A stretch of DNA of 64,000 bases from Mycobacterium sp. E787 (GTDB lineage: Bacteria; Actinomycetota; Actinomycetes; Mycobacteriales; Mycobacteriaceae). The stretch is from positions 186,001-250,000 of the forward strand of contig NZ_LZKL01000127.1 in assembly GCF_001668725.1 (NCBI RefSeq). The letters are read 5' to 3'. Shown piece after piece: positions 32,410 to 40,152 of this stretch (its first letter is position 1; each line of letters opens with the position of its first letter). The notes beneath the pieces were generated by a model that was given only the letters and a program-made list of their open reading frames with translations, ran no database searches and had not been told where the DNA came from. The translations under genes were made by a program, and so were the position numbers.

Positions 32410-33354
32410 ATGACGGCTGGGGTGGCGCGTGCCGTACGGTTCGACCGTTACGGGGGCCGTGACGTCTTGTACGTGGCGAATGTGGAGATGCCTTCGCCCG
32501 GCCCGGGTGAGGTGGTGGTCGAGGTACGCGCCGCCGGGATCAATCCCGGCGAGGCCGCCATCCGAACCGGGGCGCTGCACGAGATGTTCCCAGCCACCTT
32601 CCCGTCCGGGCAGGGCAGCGATCTCGCAGGGGTCGTGACAGCCGTCGGACCCGGAGTGACCCGGTTTTCCGTCGGCGACGAGGTGCTGGGGTTCAGCTTC
32701 CGCCGATCCAGCCACGCCACCCACACCGCCGTTCCGGTGGATCAGCTGATCCGCAAGCCAAGCCAAATGAGTTGGGAAACAGCAGGTTCGCTGTACGTGG
32801 TCGGCGTCACGGCGTACGCCGCCGTGCGCGCGGTCGACCCGCAACCGGGCGAGACGGTCGCCGTTTCGGCGGCCGCGGGCGGCGTCGGCAGCCTGGCCGT
32901 GCAACTGCTGACCCTGCGCAAGGCGCGGGTGCTGGGCATCGCGGGTCCCGGCAACTTCGACTGGCTGCGCGCCCACGGCGTCACCCCCGTCGCCTACGGC
33001 GACGGGCTGGCCGATCGCCTGCGGGAGGCCGCACCGAACGGAATCGACGCGTTCATCGACCTGTTCGGCCCCGAGTACGTCCAGCTCGCTGTGGATCTCG
33101 GCGTCGCGCCCGAGCGCATCGACACGATCATCGCGTTCCAGAAAGCCGGCGAGGTCGGCGCCAAGACCGAAGGCAGCGCCGACGCGTCGACAACCGAGGT
33201 GCTCGCCGAGACGGCCGACCTGATCATCACCGGCGCCATCGAGTTCGAGGTCGCGGCCAGCTATCCGCTGGACCGGGTCGCCGACGCCTACGAAGAGCTC
33301 GAGAAGCGGCACACCCGCGGCAAAATCGTTCTGCTGCCCCAAGGTTCACAGTGA
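32410..33354 (+). CDS. Zinc-independent MDR quinone-oxidoreductase-like protein
   Basis: A 314-residue medium-chain reductase. The GroES-like domain begins R-Y-G-G-R-D-V-L-Y-V; the Rossmann nucleotide-binding motif A-A-A-G-G-V-G-S-L-A-V-Q is near residue 155. No zinc-ligand Cys/His set is seen, so it is of the NADPH:quinone reductase type. The ATG at 32410 has a GGGAGGGAG Shine-Dalgarno. Its last 9 bp overlap the 3' end of the convergent transporter gene. Substrate unknown. Confidence 0.87.
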   Translation: MTAGVARAVRFDRYGGRDVLYVANVEMPSPGPGEVVVEVRAAGINPGEAAIRTGALHEMFPATFPSGQGSDLAGVVTAVGPGVTRFSVGDEVLGFSFRRSSHATHTAVPVDQLIRKPSQMSWETAGSLYVVGVTAYAAVRAVDPQPGETVAVSAAAGGVGSLAVQLLTLRKARVLGIAGPGNFDWLRAHGVTPVAYGDGLADRLREAAPNGIDAFIDLFGPEYVQLAVDLGVAPERIDTIIAFQKAGEVGAKTEGSADASTTEVLAETADLIITGAIEFEVAASYPLDRVADAYEELEKRHTRGKIVLLPQGSQ

Positions 33355-35157
33355 GGCAGCCGGTCCGACCACAGCGATCTCGATGACCTTGATGATGACG
33401 AACACGATGGCCAAGACCAGGTAGCCACGCAGCGTCAACAGTCCCGCCCGGCGGAGTGGCGACATCGTCGGACGCTCCAGACCGGCGAGGTTGGGGGTTT
33501 GCCAGTTCGCACGGTCCTCTCGGCGCAAGGCACGCTGCTCGGCCCTGGTGAGCGACCGGGCATCGTCGATCTCATCGACCTGCTCGGGATCCAGACCATC
33601 GCCGAAGCGCTGCACGATGGCTTCCGCCTCACGCCGATCGCTGGACCGCCGACCCGCGACGATGGCGGCCGCGCCGCCGACGATTCCGACCACCGAGCCG
33701 ATTGCGAGGCCTGCCTCGATGGCGGCGGTTGGCAGATTCTTGAAGAACGTCGTCGCCGTCAACGCCAGCGACAACAGGACCAGAGACCACACGATGGTCC
33801 ACGCGATGATGTTCTGGCGCACCGTGTTTATCCACGGCCCCAGCACTGCGCGGTCGTTGCAGAGCAAGACCAGAAACACTGTCGCCGAGGGCAGCAAGAC
33901 ACCGGCCAGCGCCTGCACGCCCTGGGTCACCAGGCCCAGCACGTGATCGGGGCTGAAGGCGACCGCAGCGGAAACCCCGAGCAGCAATGCGTATCCGCCG
34001 TAGAACAGCGGGGCCTCGGTGAGCTTCCAGTGCAGTGAGTGTCGCCTGCCCATCGCGTCACCGATGGCGTAAGTCGTGGAAAGCCCGATGGCGTTGGCCC
34101 CGATCAGCGACGCGTCCAGCAGGATGATCGCGAACAGCACCGCCACCGGCTTGCCCAGGTGGTCGCGCAGACTGGTCGCAACCGCACCCGCGTCGGTGAA
34201 GTTGCCGACGTCGGTGGTTCCCGCCAAACCGAAGGCGGTCACGGCCATCAGCGCAGTCGCGCCGGCCATGACCACGACGATTCCGATGACCAAATCGGCT
34301 CGGGCGTAAGGGATCCAGCGCGCCGTAATGCGCTTGTCCACGACGTTGGACTGCTGGAAGAACAATTGCCAGGGGGCCACCGTGGTGCCGACGATCGCAA
34401 CGGTCAACAACAGCACGGTGGAGTTGAGCCCGCCCGGGAACTGCGGTACCAGCCCGCCGGCGGTTGCCTTCAGGGAGGGATGCACCATCAGCACCATCGG
34501 GACGATGAGCACGTTGACAGCGATCAGCAGGAACATCAGTCCTTCCCATCGCCGAAACGACCCCCCGGCCACGACGGCGAACAACAACACGGCAGCGGCG
34601 GGGATGGCGATGATCTTGGGGCAGCCCAAAAATCCGAGCGCCAGCGAGACGCCGATGAATTCGGTGACGATCGTCAGGGCGTTGAGGATCAGCAGATCAC
34701 CGATGCTGAACGCGCCCCAGAACTTGCCGAACCGCTCGAAGATCAAGCGGGCGTGGCCCACCCGGCTGACCGCTCCCAATCGCAGCACCATTTCCTGGTT
34801 GACGTAGAGCACGGGGATCAGCAGCGCCAACGTCCACAACAGCCCCATCCCGTAGTTTTGGCCGGCCTGCGCATAGGTCGCGACGCCGCCGGCGTCGTTG
34901 TCGCCCACCATCACGATCAGCCCGGGGCCGGTGATGACCGCCAGGGTCCGCAGGCGGCGCCAACGCCCACTGAAAGCGTCGAAGCCGCCGGTGCCATCGC
35001 GCCGGATTCGGCCGAACGCGCCGACGATGTCGCCGGTGTGCGCCGAGTCCAATACCGCCTGGCCGGCGCCGTCGGAGCCTGGAGGCGGAGCCACTGCTCC
35101 GCCGCGACTGAATGCGGCGCGCAAGCCGCCACGATGCTGGGTCGGGGTCGAAGTCAT
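33346..35157 (-). CDS. NRAMP-related (NRMT-type) divalent cation transporter, predicted Mg2+ importer
   Basis: A 603-residue protein with about 11 transmembrane helices of the SLC11/NRAMP fold. Canonical NRAMPs bind Mn2+/Fe2+ through DPGN in TM1 and MPH in TM6. Here TM1 has D-N-D-A-G (residues 86-90) and TM6 has A-P-W (261-263), so the metal-selective Met is lost. This pattern is what NRAMP-related Mg2+ transporters show. An M-box Mg2+ riboswitch at 35742-35925 lies in the same transcription direction, independently supporting Mg2+ as substrate. A cytosolic, charged C-terminal segment (about 495-565, many Arg/Glu/Asp) precedes a last helix. The N-terminal 65 residues are disordered-looking. 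The gene overlaps the MDR gene by 9 bp at its 3' end. Confidence 0.85.
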   Translation of the reverse strand: MTSTPTQHRGGLRAAFSRGGAVAPPPGSDGAGQAVLDSAHTGDIVGAFGRIRRDGTGGFDAFSGRWRRLRTLAVITGPGLIVMVGDNDAGGVATYAQAGQNYGMGLLWTLALLIPVLYVNQEMVLRLGAVSRVGHARLIFERFGKFWGAFSIGDLLILNALTIVTEFIGVSLALGFLGCPKIIAIPAAAVLLFAVVAGGSFRRWEGLMFLLIAVNVLIVPMVLMVHPSLKATAGGLVPQFPGGLNSTVLLLTVAIVGTTVAPWQLFFQQSNVVDKRITARWIPYARADLVIGIVVVMAGATALMAVTAFGLAGTTDVGNFTDAGAVATSLRDHLGKPVAVLFAIILLDASLIGANAIGLSTTYAIGDAMGRRHSLHWKLTEAPLFYGGYALLLGVSAAVAFSPDHVLGLVTQGVQALAGVLLPSATVFLVLLCNDRAVLGPWINTVRQNIIAWTIVWSLVLLSLALTATTFFKNLPTAAIEAGLAIGSVVGIVGGAAAIVAGRRSSDRREAEAIVQRFGDGLDPEQVDEIDDARSLTRAEQRALRREDRANWQTPNLAGLERPTMSPLRRAGLLTLRGYLVLAIVFVIIKVIEIAVVGPAASL

Positions 35158-35259
35158 AGGAGTCCGGCTCTCTCAAGTGGATTGGTGGGAGACCGCGATA
35201 GCCGGCCAGTCACCCGGCGACGGGCGCAGTGCCCGCCACCGGGCGGCCGGCGGAACCGA

Positions 35260-35475
35260 TCACCGACGGCCGTCCGCGCTGCCCGACGGGTGCCCGCCGA
35301 GCGACGCCGTGATTACCGCGATAGGCATCCGCGACACATACAGGTTGGCCCGCTCCTGGGGAGTCAGTGCGGTCCGCATGTGCAACTTGTTCGCAAGCAG
35401 CCGCGCCGAACGCAGCAACGCTTCTCTGCGTCCACCGGTGTGACCGGTGACACGCTGTGTAACAACAAAAACCAT
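35260..35475 (-). CDS. Small Arg-rich protein in the M-box leader region
   Basis: A 71-residue ORF whose ATG has a strong ribosome-binding site (ACAGGAGAAG, 7 nt or less upstream). It is basic in the first half, then L-T-P-Q-E-R-A-N-L-Y-V-S-R-M-P-I-A-V, which looks like real protein. It lies between the M-box and the transporter gene and would be cotranscribed. In M. tuberculosis an M-box precedes the small protein gene Rv1535; whether this is its counterpart I cannot tell without alignment. No function assigned. Confidence 0.55.
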   Translation of the reverse strand: MVFVVTQRVTGHTGGRREALLRSARLLANKLHMRTALTPQERANLYVSRMPIAVITASLGGHPSGSADGRR

Positions 35476-35572
35476 GATCTTCTCCTGTCGCAGGTCCGAT
35501 CGGTTCGTGGCATGCGCGGTGACCCCGGAAAACCGCGTTGCGACGCGCGGGGTCAGACGGAAGCCCGAAAAC

Positions 35573-35647
35573 TCAGGCGGCAGAAGGAATGCCGGAACCG
35601 GGTCGGGACAAGACGGATTTCGGATAGGGACTGTCGCCGGGACTCAT
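35573..35647 (-). CDS. 24-codon proline-containing leader ORF
   Basis: ATG at 35647 follows the very strong Shine-Dalgarno GAGGAGGTGAGGG. The encoded peptide starts M-S-P-G-D-S-P-Y-P-K and ends P-S-A-A, with five prolines in 24 codons. It starts about 95 nt after the end of the M-box. In Salmonella the Pro-rich MgtL peptide couples translation to mgtA expression at low Mg2+; a similar attenuator role here is inference. Confidence 0.5.
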   Translation of the reverse strand: MSPGDSPYPKSVLSRPGSGIPSAA

Positions 35648-35741
35648 CTCGCCCTCACCTCCTCACGGCCGGGACACACGCGGGTGTCGTCACATTCACC
35701 TGAACGGGAGAGGCACGAATCACCGGCGGCAGAGCGCCGAT

Positions 35742-35925
35742 GGCACCCCTCTCGTTCGGAGCTTTGGCACTGCACGGCGTATCCGGATTTAGCCGACGGT
35801 CGCGATCCGGAAGCCACTTGGGCTCAACCCTTGGGTCCGGGAAGAGCTGTCCTGACCCGGGGCGTCTCTCGACGTTCGGGGTCAGTGGCCTGTATCCGTG
35901 CAGACGCCTCACCTACCGAGGTGCC
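35742..35925 (-). ncRNA. M-box (ykoK) Mg2+ riboswitch
   Basis: On the minus strand the conserved M-box landmarks occur in order: G-G-U-G-A-G-G-C near the 5' end (about 35913-35906), GAACGUCGAGAGACGCC (about 35877-35861) and GUGCCAAAGCUC at the 3' end (about 35771-35760). A closing helix P1 forms from GGCACCUC (35925-35918) and the 3' GGGGUGCC (35749-35742). Mg2+ binding would compact the RNA and switch off downstream expression. The 3' arm of P1 (GAACGAGAGG) can alternatively pair with CCUCUCCCGUUC (about 35715-35704), a plausible expression-platform switch. Downstream lies the NRAMP-related transporter. Confidence 0.85.
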
Positions 35926-35934
35926 TGCCCGTCC

Positions 35935-35963
35935 ATCTTGCCCGAGGCCCGCGAGCTCGTCAA
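35935..35963 (-). promoter_or_regulatory. Promoter of the M-box transcript
   Basis: TTGACG (35963-35958), a 17-bp spacer and CAAGAT (35940-35935) form a sigma-A-type promoter. The start is expected near 35928, a few bases before the first base of the M-box closing helix. Confidence 0.55.
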
Positions 35964-36055
35964 ACTCGTTTACGCAACCTTGACGTGGGTTTGCGTTAAC
36001 CGGCGCCCACCGGGGCCGTCCTTCGTTCCATTGGTCGAGGCCTACCCTCGAACGC

Positions 36056-36715
36056 ATGGCCAATACTTTGCAGGCGCCCAACGTCGCGACGCTCCTCGAC
36101 CGGATGTACGCCGAAACGAAAGATCAGATGTCGCGGTTGCGCGAGATGCACGGTGATTTCGACCGCCCGATGAGCGCGCAAGAGCGCGCCGACGCCATGA
36201 GCGAGTTCTACATCCCGGTCACACCGGAAGCCGGCCGCCTGCTGTATGCCCTGGTGCGCGCGACCCGGCCGGCGACGATCGTCGAGTTCGGCATGTCCTT
36301 CGGAATCTCCGCGGTGCACCTGGCGTCGGCGGTGCGCGACAACGGCACCGGGCGGGTGGTGACCACCGAGCTCAGCGCCCCCAAGATCGCCGCGGCCAGG
36401 CGGACATTCGCCGAGACCGGTCTGGATGACGTGATCACCATCCTCGAGGGGGACGCGCTGATCACGCTGGCCGAGCTGGACGGGCCCGTTGATTTCGTGC
36501 TCCTCGACGGCTGGAAGGACCTCTACCTGCCGGTGATCGAACTGCTCGAACCGCGCCTGACGACGGGCGCGTTGGTCATCGCCGACAATGCCAGCGCCGA
36601 GGACACCCGACCCTATCTCGACCGGGTGCGCGACCCGGGCAACGGCTACGTGAGCTTCAACTTTGCCGTCCGGGAAAGCGACAGCATGGAAATCAGCTGC
36701 CGCACGGGCGATTAG
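36056..36715 (+). CDS. SAM-dependent O-methyltransferase
   Basis: A 219-residue class I methyltransferase of the caffeoyl-CoA/catechol O-methyltransferase-like group: SAM motif I V-E-F-G-M-S-F-G-I-S-A-V-H-L near residue 78, then an acidic strand end (V-V-T-T-E-L) and F-V-L-L-D-G-W-K near 145. The D-N-A metal/substrate motif (V-I-A-D-N-A) is near 180. It would transfer a methyl group to a small phenolic or polyketide hydroxyl; acceptor unknown. It is divergent from the M-box transcript and convergent with the membrane acyltransferase (2-bp gap). Confidence 0.85.
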   Translation: MANTLQAPNVATLLDRMYAETKDQMSRLREMHGDFDRPMSAQERADAMSEFYIPVTPEAGRLLYALVRATRPATIVEFGMSFGISAVHLASAVRDNGTGRVVTTELSAPKIAAARRTFAETGLDDVITILEGDALITLAELDGPVDFVLLDGWKDLYLPVIELLEPRLTTGALVIADNASAEDTRPYLDRVRDPGNGYVSFNFAVRESDSMEISCRTGD

Positions 36716-36717
36716 GG

Positions 36718-38718
36718 TCAGCGCAGGGATTCCTCGAGCCACGGCGTCAGCCATTTCACGCCTTCGGGGGTGAGGTGGACGCCATCGCTGCGCACCTTGA
36801 TGCCGTCGACCTTGGCGGTGTAGACGCCGTCGGGGCACAGCTTCTTGTTCAGGTCGAGGATCCGGACATTCGGGTGGTGGGCAACGGTCCTGCGCAGCAT
36901 GGCGTTCCACAGGTTGACGCGGTCGGGTTGGTCCTCCGGATAAAGGCGACCGTCCGGCTTTTCGCCGTCCCGGCTGTAGGGCACGGTGGCCACCACCACG
37001 CGAACGCCCGTGGCGCCCACGATGTTCAGTGCGCGTTCGAGTTCGCCGTTGAGGTAGGCGTCGAAGGTGGGGTCGCCGATGTGCGTCCACTGGCCCTCGT
37101 TGACGCGGTCGACCGTTTCCCACCGGCCGATGATCAACAGCGCGACGTCAGGCTGGTCCTGGCTCATCTGCGCCGACCATCGGATGGGCCAGCCGTCGCA
37201 TTCCGGCCGCTGCTCGAGGGTTTGGCCGATGTACCGGTACGGGGTCCCGCGCACCAGGCTGCAGCCGATGACCGTGTGGTCCAGAAAGGCGAATCCCGGC
37301 GTGGGCGGCAGGTAGTGCATCCACGTCCACCCGATCGAATCACCGAACACCGAAACCGTGAAGGGCCGGCGCGGATCGCGCGGCGCGGGCCGGCTACCGG
37401 CGGGCGGTGAGGGCGAGACCGCGGCGACGGCCGACACCCCCGGTGGCAGGCCCGCCTCGCGCAGACCGGGCCCGGTTCCCACCGGAATGACCAACAGCGT
37501 CACCGCAGCGGCGCTGGCCACGGTGGCCGCCGCCAGCGGCAACAGGGGCACCCGTGCCGGCCGCCAGCGCCGGATCGGCTGCTCGATCAGCCACCACGAC
37601 GCGGCGGCGACCGCCACGGTGGCAGCGCACCGGGCGGCGAACAGCGGCAACCCCGACCATCCGGTGCGTTCGCCGTTGAGCGCCAAGAAGATTGGCCAGT
37701 GCCACAGGTAGACGCCGTAGGAGATGGTGCCCAGCCACACGAGGGGGCGCAGGGCGAGGATGCGGGCAACGGCGCCGCGCTGTTCCATCGCCACCGGCGC
37801 GACCACGAGGACCGAAGCGATCGCGACCCCGACCAACAGGCCGTGGCGAAACTCGCCGGCGCCGCCGGTCGCATAGTGGGTGGCCGCCGCCAGGCCGGCC
37901 AGGCCGAGCATCGGCAACAGGCGGGCCACCCGCCTTGCCCACCGGGTGCGGATCAGGCACCAGCCGCGGTTCATCGATGGCCAATCCCGCACCAGCAGAG
38001 CCGCCGCCGCGGCGCCGATCAACAGCGCCTGCGCGCGGGTGTCGGTGCCGAAATAGATCCGGTCGCGGGTGGACTCGGAGGCGAGGACGACGGTGAGCAC
38101 CGCGGACGCCAACGCCCCCACCGTCGCGATCACGAAGGTGGCGAACCGCACGCCGCCGACGGTGGCCCGTCGGAAGTAGCGCCTGGCCCGCGCGGCCAAC
38201 AGCAGGGTGACGGCGATCAGCAGGACCGGCCAGACGAAGTAATACTGCTCCTCGACCCCGAGCGACCAGGTGTGTTGAAGCGGCGACGGCGGGGCGCCCT
38301 GGGTGAAATAGTCCGTCTTCTGCGCGACGAACCGCCAATTCGCCACCCAGAGGAAGGCCGCGATCGCGTCGTCACGCAGCCCGGTGAGCGACTGGCTGGG
38401 CAGCAGCTCGCGGGCCGCGCCCACGCTGAGCACCATCAACAGCAGCGCCGGCAGCAGCCGGCGCGCGCGCCGGATCCAAAAGCCGGTCAGCTCAATGCGG
38501 CCCGTGCGCCGCAGCTCGTCCAACAACAGCGAGGTGATGAGGAAGCCGCTGAGGACGAAAAAGACGTCGACGCCGATGAACCCGCCGCCCACGCCGGGGA
38601 TGCCGCCGTGCCCGACGAGCACCAGCGCGACCGCGATCGCGCGCAGGCCGTCCAGCGCCGGGATGCCGCTGCGGCGGTCCGGTTGATCCCAGATCGCGAT
38701 CCGGCCGGCGCGGCGCAC
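36718..38718 (-). CDS. Membrane acyltransferase with SGNH domain (OafA/YrhL type, Rv0111 homologue)
   Basis: A 666-residue protein with an N-terminal acyltransferase-3 membrane domain of about 10 helices (A-L-D-G-L-R-A-I-A-V near residue 20, F-F-V-L-S-G-F-L-I-T near 53, the W-S-L-G-V-E-E-Q-Y-Y signature near 150) and a periplasmic SGNH hydrolase-like domain from about residue 440 (V-F-G-D-S-I-G-W; D-G-V-H-L-T-P near the C-terminus). Such enzymes O-acetylate or acylate cell-surface glycans or glycolipids. Position relative to the rhomboid gene suggests Rv0111. The GTG at 38718 is the most upstream usable start. Confidence 0.87.
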   Translation of the reverse strand: MRRAGRIAIWDQPDRRSGIPALDGLRAIAVALVLVGHGGIPGVGGGFIGVDVFFVLSGFLITSLLLDELRRTGRIELTGFWIRRARRLLPALLLMVLSVGAARELLPSQSLTGLRDDAIAAFLWVANWRFVAQKTDYFTQGAPPSPLQHTWSLGVEEQYYFVWPVLLIAVTLLLAARARRYFRRATVGGVRFATFVIATVGALASAVLTVVLASESTRDRIYFGTDTRAQALLIGAAAAALLVRDWPSMNRGWCLIRTRWARRVARLLPMLGLAGLAAATHYATGGAGEFRHGLLVGVAIASVLVVAPVAMEQRGAVARILALRPLVWLGTISYGVYLWHWPIFLALNGERTGWSGLPLFAARCAATVAVAAASWWLIEQPIRRWRPARVPLLPLAAATVASAAAVTLLVIPVGTGPGLREAGLPPGVSAVAAVSPSPPAGSRPAPRDPRRPFTVSVFGDSIGWTWMHYLPPTPGFAFLDHTVIGCSLVRGTPYRYIGQTLEQRPECDGWPIRWSAQMSQDQPDVALLIIGRWETVDRVNEGQWTHIGDPTFDAYLNGELERALNIVGATGVRVVVATVPYSRDGEKPDGRLYPEDQPDRVNLWNAMLRRTVAHHPNVRILDLNKKLCPDGVYTAKVDGIKVRSDGVHLTPEGVKWLTPWLEESLR

Positions 38719-38927
38719 CGGGGCAACCCACCGGGGCCGGGAAGCAGAACGCGCCGATGCGGGGTGCCTCCCGCCCGGCTCAATGTCCGTTGCTGATGCG
38801 CCCTGACCCGCTTGTCGCCCGGCGCCAAAGTTGATGCCGATACGTCGCTGCCCCTCCTCTTGATCGGAGCAAGCCTAATTGCGGCGCGGCCGGGACAGCC
38901 GGAAAGACACGCGCGGGGAGCCGGGTA

Positions 38928-40136
38928 TCAGAGCGGAAATCGGTTCAGGACACCGTGGAAGCGTTCCCGCATCAGCGCGGTGCGCTCGGCGGGGGTGACG
39001 CGCGCGGTTTCCGGCGGTAACGCGCGCGCGAGGTCGGCGTGTTTGGCGAGCCGGGTCGCCAGTGTCGCCGGCCGACCCGCGAGCAGGTGGCGGTAGGTGA
39101 GGTTGCCGCGCTCGAATCCCTGGGTGTCGATCCAGTTGCGGAAACCCGGGTCCCGATGGGCCAGAATCAGTCTGACTTTGCCGTCGTTGTCGACCGATGC
39201 GCGGCTCGGGGTGTAGCTCACCGGCCGGTACAGGTAGTCCATGCTGGTGAAGTAGGCCCCCATGTTGGTGATCATCCACAAGCCCTCGTGGGCGTCGAAC
39301 TCGACGATGAGGGCTTCGTCGGGCGCCAGCTCCCAGTACATGTTGGCGGCGGTTCGGCCGCGTCTGGCGTCCGCCTCGGATGCCGCCGGGGCGGGGAACC
39401 TGTTGGGGTGCTCGCCGTCGACGCCGCCGTGGGCGAACGGGAACTCGGGCCAGTCGCTCATCAGGCCGGTGACGAATTCACCCGCCCAGCGCATGGCCGC
39501 AACCATCGTGTCGGGAGTCGGCAGCGGCTTGGGCGAGTCCATGTCGACGCGCTCGATCCGCATCCGCGCGGGACGCTCGTCCCAGCGGTCGAAGCCCTGG
39601 CGGATGAACAGCTTGCGCGAACCGGCGGTGGTCGGCAGCCAGTTCGGCCCGCGCTCGGAACCACCGACGTAGAGCTCGAACGTGCCGTCCGGCTCGACGC
39701 GGAGTTGGTCGCCGAACAGGTTCGCCTCCGGCACGTCACCGAACGGCTCGTGCAGGACGTGTGGACCGTCCGGACGCGCGCCTTGCACGGTGACGTTGAA
39801 AAACGGTGCGGTGCCGCGGGTTCCGCTGATGCGGTACGTCGATTCGCCGTCGATCCAGACCTGTTGGTAGGTGAAGTCGGCGCAGTCGCCCCCCAGCTTG
39901 CGGGTGGGACTGCAGAAGGCGTGCATCGCCGGGTAGCGGGTGTCGCGGGTTTCCAGGGCCAGATCAAAGGCCTGCCCCAGGTTCTGGGTGAGAAAGCGAA
40001 ACGCGTCGGCACGCTGCAGGCCAGAGGTCGCGTTCAAGTCCTTGAACGCCTGCCTGCCGGCGGTTTTCAATCGCCCGCAGAATTCGCTCCACGCGCGGTC
40101 GAGTGCCGCATCATCGGGCCCATCACCGAAAGCCAC
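38928..40136 (-). CDS. DUF1214-domain protein
   Basis: A 402-residue protein; its C-terminal part (about 240-370) is the DUF1214 domain also present in the partial gene at the left edge (D-E-A-L-I-V-E-F; G-L-W-M-I-T-N-M; R-G-N-L-T-Y-R). No signal peptide or membrane helix was seen. The GTG at 40136 was selected: GAAAGGG lies upstream and it follows the stop of the isomerase-like gene by 16 bp, whereas a TTG at 40172 would overlap that gene. It is the last gene of the leftward catabolic operon. DUF1214 proteins often lie in xenobiotic or steroid clusters, but their activity is unknown. Confidence 0.8.
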   Translation of the reverse strand: MAFGDGPDDAALDRAWSEFCGRLKTAGRQAFKDLNATSGLQRADAFRFLTQNLGQAFDLALETRDTRYPAMHAFCSPTRKLGGDCADFTYQQVWIDGESTYRISGTRGTAPFFNVTVQGARPDGPHVLHEPFGDVPEANLFGDQLRVEPDGTFELYVGGSERGPNWLPTTAGSRKLFIRQGFDRWDERPARMRIERVDMDSPKPLPTPDTMVAAMRWAGEFVTGLMSDWPEFPFAHGGVDGEHPNRFPAPAASEADARRGRTAANMYWELAPDEALIVEFDAHEGLWMITNMGAYFTSMDYLYRPVSYTPSRASVDNDGKVRLILAHRDPGFRNWIDTQGFERGNLTYRHLLAGRPATLATRLAKHADLARALPPETARVTPAERTALMRERFHGVLNRFPL

Positions 40137-40152
40137 TGCGCCACGCCCTTTC

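Noticed and set aside
34039..35703. 554-codon + strand frame opposite the NRAMP-like gene and its leader
   Set aside because: His/Gln/Arg-rich shadow translation; the minus strand has the transmembrane protein and its leader elements.
35655..35912. 85-codon minus-strand frame covering the M-box
   Set aside because: It translates the riboswitch RNA itself, starts inside the conserved GGTGAGGCGT region, and has no ribosome-binding site.
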